From NCBI RefSeq assembly GCF_030944625.1, contig NZ_JAUSXY010000001.1, forward strand, positions 2,728,001-2,792,000: a stretch of 64,000 nucleotides of DNA, given 5' to 3'. The position numbers were made by a program, and so were the translations under genes. Under the pieces are notes generated by a model. The model did not search any database, was not told the origin of the DNA, and saw only the letters and a list, made by a program, of their open reading frames with translations. Below, one piece after another: positions 9,066-17,131 of the stretch. Every line of letters starts with the position of its first letter. Position 1 is the first letter of the stretch. Origin of the DNA: Arthrobacter sp. SLBN-112. GTDB lineage: Bacteria; Actinomycetota; Actinomycetes; Actinomycetales; Micrococcaceae.

Positions 9066-11035
9066 TGTTGTGGTGGGTGCTCCTGCCGGCGTCCGCTGCC
9101 GTGGCTTGGGCCGTGTGGGCCGGGCTGCGGCGGAACGGGCAGCCCAACGTACGACGCCGGCCGGTGGCCCACGCAGACCGGCTCACCGCCCTGCCGGAAT
9201 ACCAGGCAGCCCTCCGGCGGCACCGGAGGCGGCTGCTCCTGGCGGGGACGGCATGTGCCGTGCTGCTGGCCTCCACTGCCGTTGCCGCCGCCCGCCCCGT
9301 GGACGTGGCAACCACCAGGCCGGAGCAGCACAACCGCGACATCATGCTGTGCCTGGACGCGTCCGGCTCCATGAGCAGCGCCGACGCCGCGGTGGTGGAC
9401 GTCTTTTCCGGCCTGGCCAGGAAGTTCAACGGCGAGCGGATCGGCCTGACCATCTTCGACAGCAGCGCCATCCAGGTCTTCCCGCTGACGGACGACTACG
9501 CCTACGCCCAGGAACAGCTCCAGCTCGCCAAGGACGCTTTCGACGGCAAGCCCGGCAGCTCCGGATTCCTTGACGGCACCTGGAGCGGCCGTGGTTCCTC
9601 GCTGATCGGTGACGGCCTGGCGTCCTGCCTGAACAGCTTCCAGGGCTCCGCGGGCACGGGAAGCACCGTGCCGCAGCGCTCGCGGTCAGTGGTGCTGGCC
9701 ACGGACAACTTCCTCTCGGGCGCACCGATCATGACCCTGGACCAGGCGGCGCAACTGGCCAAGGACCGGTCGGTGCATCTCTACGCGCTGAACCCGGGGG
9801 ACGTGGACTATGGCACCGGGCCGGACCAGCCGGGAGCCCAGCTGCGGGCTGCGGCGGAGTCCACCGGCGGCTCGTACTACGCGTTGGACAACCCGGACGC
9901 GGTGTCCGGGATCGTCGCCGCCGTCGAAAGGACCGAAACCGCTGCCATCCAGGGTGCGCCACGGGCGGTGCTGACGGAGGTACCCGGCGTGCCGTTGGCC
10001 GCGGCGCTGCTGTCAGCGCTCGTGCTCTGCGCCGCGTTGTGGCATGTGCAGCCACCGCGCAGGCGCGGCCGGCAAGGCACATCAGCGCGCCCCGGACAGC
10101 CAGCGCGCCGTGCGTGGCTCAGGCGGACGGCCATCGTCCTGCTCATTGGGGCAGCTGTCCTGCGCCCCGGCTTGCCCGGCGGAACGGTGCAGGCCGCCTC
10201 GGCGGACCTCAACGTGTTCTTCGTGGTGGACACCACCACCAGCATGGTGGCCGAGGACTACGGCGGCGCAGCCCCCCGCCTGGAGGGCGTCCGCAAGGAC
10301 ATCAAAGCCATCGCCGAAAAGCTGCCGGGCGCGCGTTTTTCCGTGATCACGTTCGACACCACCGCCCACGTCCGCATGCCGCTGAGCACCGATACCCTGG
10401 CGCTTGAGACCGTCACCGACGTCCTGGAACCCCAAGTGACCGCCTACGCCAAGGGCAGCAGCATCACAGCGGCCAGGAAGGTCCTCGCCGAGCGGCTGGC
10501 CGCCGCCCGGGACAGCCACCCCGGCCGGCCCCGGCTGGTGTACTACCTGGGAGACGGCGAACAGACCAGCGGCAAGGAACCCGCGGCAATGGCGTTCGAC
10601 GCCGGGCTGGTGGCCGGGGGAGCGGTCCTCGGCTACGGCACTCCGGAAGGCGGCCGGATGAAGCAAAACACCGGCCTGGACTCCGGCGACGGCACCGGCG
10701 GTGGCGCGGGCGCCGGCCGGAGCGACGGGTATGTGCGGGACAGTGGCGGGCAGGACGCACTCTCCGTCATCGACGAGGGACGGCTCCGGACCATCGCGGC
10801 GCAGCTGGGCGTACCGTACGTGCACCGCGACGCGGGCGCCTCCGTGGCGGACATGATGCAGCAGGCTCACCCAGGCAGGGCGGCCCACTCGGACAGCGAT
10901 GGTTCCGTCACGGCCCCGACCGAGCTCTATTGGCTCTTCGCCGCCGGCGCCTTCCTGCTCGCCCTGCCGGAAGCGGTAGCCGTCCTTCGCCGGCTCCGCG
11001 GACTCCCGCGTGCGGTCCGGACGGAGGACGCCTGA
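9056..11035 (+). CDS. Double VWA-domain membrane protein (BatA-BatB-like fusion)
   Basis: 659 aa as a single open frame from ATG 9056. The order is: membrane helices at the N-terminus (about residues 5-22 and 60-78), first VWA domain with MIDAS 'DASGSMS' (D101, S103, S105), a membrane helix ('LAAALLSALVLCAALW'), a basic linker, another helix, a second VWA domain with a variant MIDAS 'DTTTSM' (D392, T394, S396), and a C-terminal helix ('LYWLFAAGAFLLALPEAV'). In most Bat-type operons BatA- and BatB-like proteins are separate genes; here they are joined in frame. The VWA domains should lie outside the membrane, where they may bind a metal-dependent ligand. Substrate and role are unknown. Confidence 0.85.
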   Translation: MELMLWWVLLPASAAVAWAVWAGLRRNGQPNVRRRPVAHADRLTALPEYQAALRRHRRRLLLAGTACAVLLASTAVAAARPVDVATTRPEQHNRDIMLCLDASGSMSSADAAVVDVFSGLARKFNGERIGLTIFDSSAIQVFPLTDDYAYAQEQLQLAKDAFDGKPGSSGFLDGTWSGRGSSLIGDGLASCLNSFQGSAGTGSTVPQRSRSVVLATDNFLSGAPIMTLDQAAQLAKDRSVHLYALNPGDVDYGTGPDQPGAQLRAAAESTGGSYYALDNPDAVSGIVAAVERTETAAIQGAPRAVLTEVPGVPLAAALLSALVLCAALWHVQPPRRRGRQGTSARPGQPARRAWLRRTAIVLLIGAAVLRPGLPGGTVQAASADLNVFFVVDTTTSMVAEDYGGAAPRLEGVRKDIKAIAEKLPGARFSVITFDTTAHVRMPLSTDTLALETVTDVLEPQVTAYAKGSSITAARKVLAERLAAARDSHPGRPRLVYYLGDGEQTSGKEPAAMAFDAGLVAGGAVLGYGTPEGGRMKQNTGLDSGDGTGGGAGAGRSDGYVRDSGGQDALSVIDEGRLRTIAAQLGVPYVHRDAGASVADMMQQAHPGRAAHSDSDGSVTAPTELYWLFAAGAFLLALPEAVAVLRRLRGLPRAVRTEDA

Positions 11036-11751
11036 TGAAGCCTCCAGCCCGCCGCCGGCACCTGCTGCTCTGGTCGCTGCTGCCCGTGCTTGTGGCGCTG
11101 TGCGTCGCGGCAAAGCTCCTCAGCCTCGGCGTCCTCGCCGATGACGCCGCCGCGCGGTACACGGCCGGGGATGCCTCCGGCGTGGACGCTGCTGCCCGCG
11201 GCCTCGGCGTGGCCAACGTGGTGGAACCGCACAAGGCGCCGTTCGCCGCGGGCGGCGCTGCGGTCCTGCGCGGAGATTTCGGTGCCGCGCGGACGGAATT
11301 CGAACTGGCGCTCAGTACAGTCCCGGCCGGTTCCGGGGACGAATGCTTGATCCGGGTCAACCTGGCCCTGGTGATCGAACGCCTTGGTGACGAACGCGTG
11401 CACGCCGGGGACCCGGCGTCGGCCGCTGTCCTCTACCAGGACGCGCTGGCCGCGGCACGGCAGGCACCGCAGGGTTGCCTGTCCCCGAACGCGGCTGCGG
11501 GGGCCGGCGGCCGGTTGGCAGAGGCCGCTGAACGGCTGGAGGGAAAGCTCAAACCGGCCGCGCAGGTGGCGGGCCCAACACCGGCACCATCGAAGGAGGC
11601 CGCCCCTGGCCCCTCAGCTGATGCCCGGCAAAGCCAGCTGGACCAACTCCAGGACAGTGCGCGGCAGGCCGAGCGGGAACGGAACAGCGGCCGCGAACGG
11701 GAGCAGTACCTGGACGACACCAGTGGAACCGCTCCGGAACGGCCCTGGTAG
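11035..11751 (+). CDS. Membrane-anchored TPR-like protein closing the MoxR operon
   Basis: 238 aa; its ATG overlaps the previous stop (TGATG) and ACGGAGGA lies six bases upstream. One N-terminal helix ('LLLWSLLPVLVALCVAAKLL') anchors a domain built of alternating helices ('AAVLRGDFGAARTEFELAL', 'DPASAAVLYQDALAAARQA') that resembles TPR repeats, as in BatC/BatE. The C-terminal third is low-complexity and rich in Q, E, R and P ('QLDQLQDSARQAERERN'), probably disordered or coiled-coil. It is the last gene before the metF promoter. A scaffold role for the VWA partners is inferred from context only. Confidence 0.7.
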   Translation: MKPPARRRHLLLWSLLPVLVALCVAAKLLSLGVLADDAAARYTAGDASGVDAAARGLGVANVVEPHKAPFAAGGAAVLRGDFGAARTEFELALSTVPAGSGDECLIRVNLALVIERLGDERVHAGDPASAAVLYQDALAAARQAPQGCLSPNAAAGAGGRLAEAAERLEGKLKPAAQVAGPTPAPSKEAAPGPSADARQSQLDQLQDSARQAERERNSGREREQYLDDTSGTAPERPW

Positions 11752-11829
11752 GTGCCGTTCCACCGGCGAAGGAAATTCTGCCGTGGCCGCGAAACACGCC
11801 GTAAAACTGCGTCTTATTCGGTTGCCGAC

Positions 11830-11858
11830 TTGAATGCACCCTCCGGCCCTCATAGAGT
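11830..11858 (+). promoter_or_regulatory. Candidate metF-metE promoter
   Basis: TTGAAT (11830-11835) and TAGAGT (11853-11858) are separated by exactly 17 bases, a good match to a housekeeping -35/-10 pair. The predicted start of transcription is near 11865, which leaves a leader of about 218 bases before metF. Confidence 0.5.
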
Positions 11859-11867
11859 CGTAGACAA

Positions 11868-11881
11868 GTTACCGCGGTAAC
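11868..11881. promoter_or_regulatory. Perfect 14-bp palindrome (candidate operator) at the metF transcription start
   Basis: GTTACCGCGGTAAC is a perfect inverted repeat of seven bases per arm with no spacer. It begins about ten bases after the candidate -10 element, where a bound repressor would block initiation or escape. Which protein binds is unknown; it does not match the TAGAC-N6-GTCTA site of corynebacterial McbR. Alternatively it could fold at the 5' end of the leader RNA. Confidence 0.45.
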
Positions 11882-12082
11882 GTGTCAGCGATCCTCCGTT
11901 CCGGAGGGTGTGGGTGCCCCCATGTGGGCCTGACATTTGCTCACGGACTACTTCATTCCAGGCGTAACAGTCGCGGCTGCGTCCTCGGTGGAGTCCCTCC
12001 GTGTTCCCCAAACTCAATTCATTGACGGTTTCCTGCATCTTCACCGGCAGGCAACCCCAATGGCCCAAAGCCAAGGACGCAA
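11882..12082 (+). ncRNA. Structured 5' leader of metF (possible riboswitch-like element)
   Basis: About 200 bases without a credible gene precede metF. GTGTCAG (11882-11888) pairs with CTGACAT (11930-11936), enclosing a perfect hairpin CCTCCG-TTC-CGGAGG (11893-11907). CCCA (11919-11922) can pair with either TGGG at 11911-11914 or TGGG at 11925-11928, so two exclusive hairpins are possible. Further on, CACGGA (11942-11947) can pair with TCCGTG (11998-12003). I see no B12 box (GCCACTG) and no clear SAM-I, SAM-IV or SAH core. Function is inferred only from position upstream of methionine genes. Confidence 0.4.
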
Positions 12083-13048
12083 ATGTCACCACCAAGCCTC
12101 ATTGAAGCACACCCAAACCTCTCCGATACCGCCCCGGTAGCGCTCTCCTACGAGCTGTTCCCGCCGCGCTCACCGGCTGCTGCCGAGACGCTCTGGACCA
12201 CCATCCGTGAACTCGAGACCACAGCGCCGGACTACGTTTCCGTGACGTACGGCGCCAGCGGATCCAACCGGGACACCGCCGTCGAACTCATCAACCGGCT
12301 CCTGCTCGAGACCACCCTCCGGCCGCTGGCGCACTTGACGTGCGTTGGAAACACGCCGCAGGAACTGGCCGGAATCATCGGCGAACTGCTGGACATCGGG
12401 GTGCGGGGCATCCTTGCCCTGCGCGGCGACCTGCCCAAGGACGGCGGCCTGCCGTCAGACGGTGCACTGCGGTACGCCCAGGACCTGATCGAGCTGATCA
12501 GGCGGGTGGAGCAGCGCCGTTCAGCCCTGCTCTGCGCCGGAAAGATCGCAGTTGGCGTGGCGGCGTACCCCTCCCGTCATCCGGAGTCCCCCAGCGAGGA
12601 ACACGACGTCGAGGTGCTGCTGGCCAAGCAGCGGTCCGGCGCAGACTTCGCCATCACCCAGGTGTTCTTCGAGACCGAGGAGTATGCGAACCTCCTCACC
12701 AGGGCACGCCGCGCCGGAGTCACCATCCCGATCATTCCCGGCGTCATGCCGCTCACCAGCCTCCGCCGGCTCACCCGGCTCGGCGAACTGGCCGGCGTCG
12801 AACCGGCACCTGCACTGATGGAACGCCTTGCCGCCGCCGACAGCGATCTGGAACGCCTCCACATCGGCGTCGACGCCACCGTGGACCTGGCCAACGCCGC
12901 CCTGGATGCCGGTGCTCCCGGCATCCACCTCTACACGTTCAACGAGCACCAAAGCGCCCTGGAAGTGCTGGACAAGCTGGCACTGCCGCGCCATAACCGC
13001 CTGGGCGCCCGCCGGGACACAGCCGCCAGGCCCCAGCTCGCCAGCTGA
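12083..13048 (+). CDS. metF: Methylenetetrahydrofolate reductase
   Basis: 321 aa from ATG 12083 with AAGGA six bases upstream. The N-terminal 'ALSYELFPPRS' (the conserved SFEFFPP-type start of the TIM barrel), 'APDYVSVTYGASGSNRDTAVELI', 'LAHLTCVGNT', 'GILALRGDLP' and 'GADFAITQVFFETEEY' (the conserved QxFF/FD segment) are all MetF signatures. The enzyme reduces 5,10-methylene-THF to 5-methyl-THF with NADH and FAD, in the cytoplasm. It is followed after 64 bases by metE, which uses the product, so the two genes form a methionine-synthesis operon. Confidence 0.95.
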   Translation: MSPPSLIEAHPNLSDTAPVALSYELFPPRSPAAAETLWTTIRELETTAPDYVSVTYGASGSNRDTAVELINRLLLETTLRPLAHLTCVGNTPQELAGIIGELLDIGVRGILALRGDLPKDGGLPSDGALRYAQDLIELIRRVEQRRSALLCAGKIAVGVAAYPSRHPESPSEEHDVEVLLAKQRSGADFAITQVFFETEEYANLLTRARRAGVTIPIIPGVMPLTSLRRLTRLGELAGVEPAPALMERLAAADSDLERLHIGVDATVDLANAALDAGAPGIHLYTFNEHQSALEVLDKLALPRHNRLGARRDTAARPQLAS

Positions 13049-13112
13049 GCACTTTCCCGGCCGAGACCCAACAGACCACCCTCGTACGCTCCAACTTTCC
13101 TAGGAGATTTCC

Positions 13113-15455
13113 ATGCCTGAACTGACCGCGCCCAAAAACACCCCGTTCCCGTCCGCATCCCTGCTCGGCTACCCGCGCATCGGCCGCCGCCGCGAACTCA
13201 AGAAGGCCGTTGAAGCCTACTGGGCAGGCAAGATCGACGCTGCCGCCCTCGACGCTGCCGCCAAGGACATTCAGCTGGCCGTCGCCCGGCGCCTGCAGGA
13301 CCTTGGCCTCACCGAAGCCGCGGCCGTGCCGGGTACGTTCTCCTACTACGACCAGGTCCTGGACACCACCGCCCACCTGGGTGCCGTACCGGCCCGCTTC
13401 GGCAAGCTCCTGAACGCCGAGGGCAAGCTGGACATCGACGCCTACTTCACCTTGGCCCGCGGCAACACGGAACAGCAGCCGCTTGAAATGACCAAGTGGT
13501 TCGACACCAACTACCACTACCTGGTCCCGGAGATCGGGCCGGAGACCGAGTTCACCCTCGCCTCCACCGCCAAGGTTGACGAGTTCGCCTTCGCCTTGGA
13601 AAACGGCATCGAGACCCGCCCCTACATCGTGGGCCCGGTGACCTACCTGCTGCTGTCCAAGGCATCCGACGACGCGCCCGCCGGCTTTGCCCCGCTGTCC
13701 CGCCTGGCGGACATCCTCCCCGTCTACGTCCAGCTGCTCGAAAAGCTCGCCGCCGCCGGCGCCAGCTGGGTCCAGCTCGACGAGCCCGCCCTGGTGGTTG
13801 ACCAGGACACCCCGGCCGCAGAGATCGAAGCCGCCGTCGCCCGGGCCTACGCGGTGCTCACCGCTGCGGCCAACCGCCCGCAGATCCTCGTCTCCACCCC
13901 GTACGGTTCGCTCGACGGCCAGCTCGGCACCCTGGCTGCCACCAACATCGACGCCCTGCACGTCGACGTCTTCAAGGGCGCCGTTCCGTCCGCCGCGGCT
14001 CTGGCCGGACTGGGCAACAAGACCCTTGTTGCCGGCGTCGTTGACGGCCACAACATCTGGCGCAACGACCTCGCCGCCTCGGCAGCGAAGCTGGACGAGC
14101 TGAAGGCCGCCGCCGCCAAGGTCGCCGTCTCCACGTCCACCTCCACCCAGCACGTTCCCCACGACGTCGAGGAAGAAACCCGGCTGACGGCGCAGCTCCG
14201 CAGCTGGCTGGCGTTCTCCGACCAGAAAGCCGTGGAGGTCAAGATCCTGGCGTCGTACCTGGCCGACCCCGCCGCCGCCAAGGCAGCCATCGATGAGGCC
14301 ACCGCCGTGATCGCCTCGCGCGCCACCGCCGACGGTGTCCGCCGCCAGGATGTGCGCGCCCGCACCGAAGCGCTGACCGCCGCCGACTTCAGCCGTTCCG
14401 AGTACGCGGTCCGCGAAGCAGCCCAGGAAGAGGCGCTGCAGCTGCCGCCGCTGCCCACCACCACCATCGGTTCCTTCCCGCAGACCTCCGAGATCCGTTC
14501 CGCCCGTGCCCGCAACACCAAGGGCGAGCTGAGCGATGAGCAGTACGAGCAACTCATGAAGGACGAGATCAAGCGCGTCGTGGACCTGCAGGAAGAGCTG
14601 GGCTACGACGTCCTGGTGCACGGCGAGCCCGAGCGCAACGACATGGTCCAGTACTTCGCCGAGAACCTCGAAGGTTTCGACGTCACGGTCCATGGCTGGG
14701 TCCAGTCGTACGGCTCCCGCTGCACCCGCCCCTCCATCCTGTGGGGCGATGTCACCCGCAGCGCGGCCATCACGGTCAAGTGGGCAGAATACGCCCAGGC
14801 CCTGACCGCCAAGCCCATGAAGGGGATGCTCACCGGCCCCGTCACCATCCTGGCCTGGTCCTTCGTCCGCGACGACCAGCCGCTGGGCGAGACGGCCAAC
14901 CAGGTCGGTCTGGCGCTGCGCGACGAGATCGCCGACCTCGAAGCCGCCGGCATCAAGGTTATCCAGGTGGACGAGCCCGCACTGCGGGAACTTCTCCCGC
15001 TGCGCAAGGCGGACCAGGCCGGCTACCTGAAGTGGTCCGTTGACTCGTTCCGCCTGGCCACCGCCGGGGCCGCGGACTCAACCCAGATCCACACCCACCT
15101 CTGCTACTCGGAGTTTGGCGTGATCATCGACGCCATCGACGGCCTGGACGCTGACGTGACCTCCATCGAGGCCGCCCGCTCCCGCATGGAGGTTGTCCAC
15201 GACCTTGAATCCCACGGCTTTGGCCGCGGCGTTGGCCCGGGTGTCTACGACATCCACTCGCCGCGCGTTCCGGGCGAAGCTGAGGTCACCGAACTGCTGT
15301 CCACCGCCGTCAAGCACGTCCCGTCCCGCCAGCTCTGGGTCAACCCGGACTGCGGCCTGAAGACCCGTGGCTACGCCGAGACCGAAGAGTCCCTGCGCAA
15401 CCTGGTCAAGGCAACCCAGACGGTCCGCGCCGGCCTGCTGGAGGCGGCGAAGTAG
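13113..15455 (+). CDS. metE: Cobalamin-independent methionine synthase
   Basis: 780 aa, the usual MetE length, from ATG 13113 with TAGGAGAT upstream. The N-terminal domain begins with 'LLGYPRIGRRRELKKAVEAY'. The C-terminal catalytic barrel contains 'LPTTTIGSFPQTSEIRSAR', the zinc ligands H662 and C664 in 'QIHTHLCYSEF' and C747 in 'NPDCGLKTR'. It transfers the methyl group of 5-methyl-THF (polyglutamate form) to homocysteine. No cobalamin riboswitch motif is visible upstream, although B12 control of metE is common elsewhere. The gene is followed by two strong hairpins. Confidence 0.97.
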   Translation: MPELTAPKNTPFPSASLLGYPRIGRRRELKKAVEAYWAGKIDAAALDAAAKDIQLAVARRLQDLGLTEAAAVPGTFSYYDQVLDTTAHLGAVPARFGKLLNAEGKLDIDAYFTLARGNTEQQPLEMTKWFDTNYHYLVPEIGPETEFTLASTAKVDEFAFALENGIETRPYIVGPVTYLLLSKASDDAPAGFAPLSRLADILPVYVQLLEKLAAAGASWVQLDEPALVVDQDTPAAEIEAAVARAYAVLTAAANRPQILVSTPYGSLDGQLGTLAATNIDALHVDVFKGAVPSAAALAGLGNKTLVAGVVDGHNIWRNDLAASAAKLDELKAAAAKVAVSTSTSTQHVPHDVEEETRLTAQLRSWLAFSDQKAVEVKILASYLADPAAAKAAIDEATAVIASRATADGVRRQDVRARTEALTAADFSRSEYAVREAAQEEALQLPPLPTTTIGSFPQTSEIRSARARNTKGELSDEQYEQLMKDEIKRVVDLQEELGYDVLVHGEPERNDMVQYFAENLEGFDVTVHGWVQSYGSRCTRPSILWGDVTRSAAITVKWAEYAQALTAKPMKGMLTGPVTILAWSFVRDDQPLGETANQVGLALRDEIADLEAAGIKVIQVDEPALRELLPLRKADQAGYLKWSVDSFRLATAGAADSTQIHTHLCYSEFGVIIDAIDGLDADVTSIEAARSRMEVVHDLESHGFGRGVGPGVYDIHSPRVPGEAEVTELLSTAVKHVPSRQLWVNPDCGLKTRGYAETEESLRNLVKATQTVRAGLLEAAK

Positions 15456-15461
15456 AGGGGT

Positions 15462-15499
15462 TTCGACAGGCTCAACCACCGGTGGTTGAGCCTGTCGAT
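15462..15499. repeat. Perfect 38-bp palindrome after metE
   Basis: Two 19-base arms with no spacer (15462-15480 and 15481-15499; core AACCACCGGTGGTT) form a perfect inverted repeat. It resembles the short palindromic intergenic repeats common in high-GC actinobacteria. It may add to transcription termination or be a REP-like mobile repeat; I see no second copy in the window. Confidence 0.75.
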
Positions 15500-15503
15500 A
15501 CCG

Positions 15504-15552
15504 AGTACGACGCCGGCCAGGTCACCTCAGGTGACCTGGCCGGCGTCGTACT
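15504..15552. terminator. Long hairpin terminator between metE and DUF2004 gene
   Basis: A 24-bp perfect stem (15504-15527 with 15529-15552) has a single-base loop at 15528, followed by TTTAA. It lies between two convergent genes and would serve both strands. The outer arm AGTACGACG recurs in the nrdE-nrdF hairpin at 25204. Confidence 0.75.
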
Positions 15553-15565
15553 TTAAGGGGTCAGT

Positions 15566-16072
15566 TCACGACTCCCAGACGATCTCGTCGTCAACCACGC
15601 CGTCCTGGTCGGCGCAGGCCACCAGGACCTCATCGGTGAAGTGCTCGCCGAGGGTGAAGTCCAGGACAAAGTAGCGTTCGGGCTGGCCGGGGTAGATGCC
15701 CACGTGGCCAAGCTTCAGGGCTTTGAGGAAGACCTCGTTGGTGAGCTGGCTGCGTTCCTGGACACCGAACACCTTGTGCAAGTGCTCTTCCTTGAGGGCG
15801 TTGCAGTGGAAGTGCAGGTATTCCTGCGGGCTGGTGCCCTCCTGCTCCAGCTCCTCGGCGATCATCTCGCGGACCTCGTCCACCAGTTCGGGCAGGAAAC
15901 GCAGGCGGTATTCGACTTTGCGGAGCGCGGCTTCATCGAAATGGTCGTGGGCGTTGATGTTCAGGTCGAGTTCCAGCGGGTGGCCGCGCAGTTCATGCTT
16001 GGCGGCGAAGAGATGATCCATGCCGTGGTTCAGGTCGATCTCTCCAAAGTGCTGGCTCGCTACCTTGTTCAT
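15566..16072 (-). CDS. DUF2004 domain protein
   Basis: 168 aa from ATG 16072. The protein is acidic and soluble ('LELDLNINAHDHFDEAALRK', 'FLPELVDEVREMIAEELEQE', 'YFVLDFTLGEHFTDEVLVA') and resembles DUF2004 proteins, small cytoplasmic proteins of unknown function in actinobacteria and others. No catalytic motif or membrane segment is seen. It converges on metE across the strong terminator and follows the LysR gene on the same strand after 45 bases. Confidence 0.75.
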   Translation of the reverse strand: MNKVASQHFGEIDLNHGMDHLFAAKHELRGHPLELDLNINAHDHFDEAALRKVEYRLRFLPELVDEVREMIAEELEQEGTSPQEYLHFHCNALKEEHLHKVFGVQERSQLTNEVFLKALKLGHVGIYPGQPERYFVLDFTLGEHFTDEVLVACADQDGVVDDEIVWES

Positions 16073-16117
16073 ATTCTCAACATAGACCCGAAGGCCAGCC
16101 CATTCCAGCGTTCGGCA

Positions 16118-17023
16118 CTAATTGACTGCGGTGCGCATCCCGGCGAGGGTTTCAGCCAACAGGTCAACGAACAGCTGCACCCGTGCGGTCTTCCGGTCAT
16201 TGATCAGGAGCGCGAACACGTTGCGTGCCAGCCGGATCTCGGGGACGTCCAACACCACCACCCCTGCGGGTTTGTTCCGCAGCGCGAGCTCCGGGACAAG
16301 GGCGGCGCCCAGCCCTGCGGCGGCCATTTCCAGGCTCGCGTGGAAATCATCACTGTGCGCCACCACGCGCGGGTGCAGGTTGCACCCGGCGAACAGCCGT
16401 TCGATCACCATCGCATCACTGGTACCGGGGTGGTGCATGATCCACGGCATTTCTGAGAGATGGTCCGCTGCCACCTTCGCGTCGGCCCGGAAGCCCCAGC
16501 CGGCAGGCAGCACTACCCGGAAATCGTCGTCGCCAATCCATTGCCGGTTGATCGTGTTGGGCCAGGCGAAGCCGGTTTGTCCCACCTGGAACACCACCGC
16601 CAAGTCCAGGTCGCCGCCGCTCCGCAGCCCCTGGATGGTTTGGCCTGGTTCCGCCACGGACACCCGCAGATCGATGCCGAGCTTCTTCCAGGCAGGGTTT
16701 TTCAGGATCCGGGGCAGGACATAGGTGGCGAGGCTGGGAAAGATCCCCAGCCTCAGCTCTTGGCTTCCGGTGTCCTGCGCCCTGGAAGCCGCGGCCATCA
16801 GCGCTTCGATGTCCGTGAGCACCTTCGCGGCGTGCCGGGTCATGACGACGGCGGCTTCCGTGGGGACCACAGCGCGCGCCGAGCGCTGGAAAAGGGTTAC
16901 GCCGGTGTCCCGTTCCAGAGCGGACATCTGCTGCGAGACGGCGGAGGCTGTGTAGCCGAGCGTGGCGGCGGCCGCGGCGAATGAGCCCAGCCGCGTGACC
17001 TCCAACAAGGTCTTCAAGTGCAC
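16118..17023 (-). CDS. LysR-family transcriptional regulator
   Basis: 301 aa from GTG 17023. The frame is open further upstream, but this start gives the canonical LysR beginning 'VHLKTLLEVTRLGSFAAAA' followed by the helix-turn-helix 'TLGYTASAVSQQMSALERDT'. The C-terminal effector-binding domain reads 'LRLGIFPSLATYVLPRILKN' and 'LDLAVVFQVG'. It is transcribed divergently from the lipid-modification operon with 108 bases between the two starts. LysR proteins typically control the divergent neighbour, so it is the best local candidate regulator of that operon (inference). Confidence 0.88.
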   Translation of the reverse strand: MHLKTLLEVTRLGSFAAAAATLGYTASAVSQQMSALERDTGVTLFQRSARAVVPTEAAVVMTRHAAKVLTDIEALMAAASRAQDTGSQELRLGIFPSLATYVLPRILKNPAWKKLGIDLRVSVAEPGQTIQGLRSGGDLDLAVVFQVGQTGFAWPNTINRQWIGDDDFRVVLPAGWGFRADAKVAADHLSEMPWIMHHPGTSDAMVIERLFAGCNLHPRVVAHSDDFHASLEMAAAGLGAALVPELALRNKPAGVVVLDVPEIRLARNVFALLINDRKTARVQLFVDLLAETLAGMRTAVN

Positions 17024-17131
17024 GGGGTTTACCACCAGCCCACAATACTGCACCCATCCGCCGCCGCCACGGCACCGAATTGCCCTCTGTACACCCGGCC
17101 CAGCGGCAGATGTCCAACAGAGGAGCACGAA

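Noticed and set aside
11882..12082. Cobalamin, SAM-IV or SAH riboswitch upstream of metF
   Set aside because: GGGTGCCCC and CCGGCAGGCAACCCC recall pieces of SAM-IV, but the required core order, the GGTCA closing stem and any B12 box are missing.
12939..14693. 584-codon minus-strand frame opposite metE
   Set aside because: Gly- and Val-rich shadow frame created by the codon bias of metE; no start region or family features.
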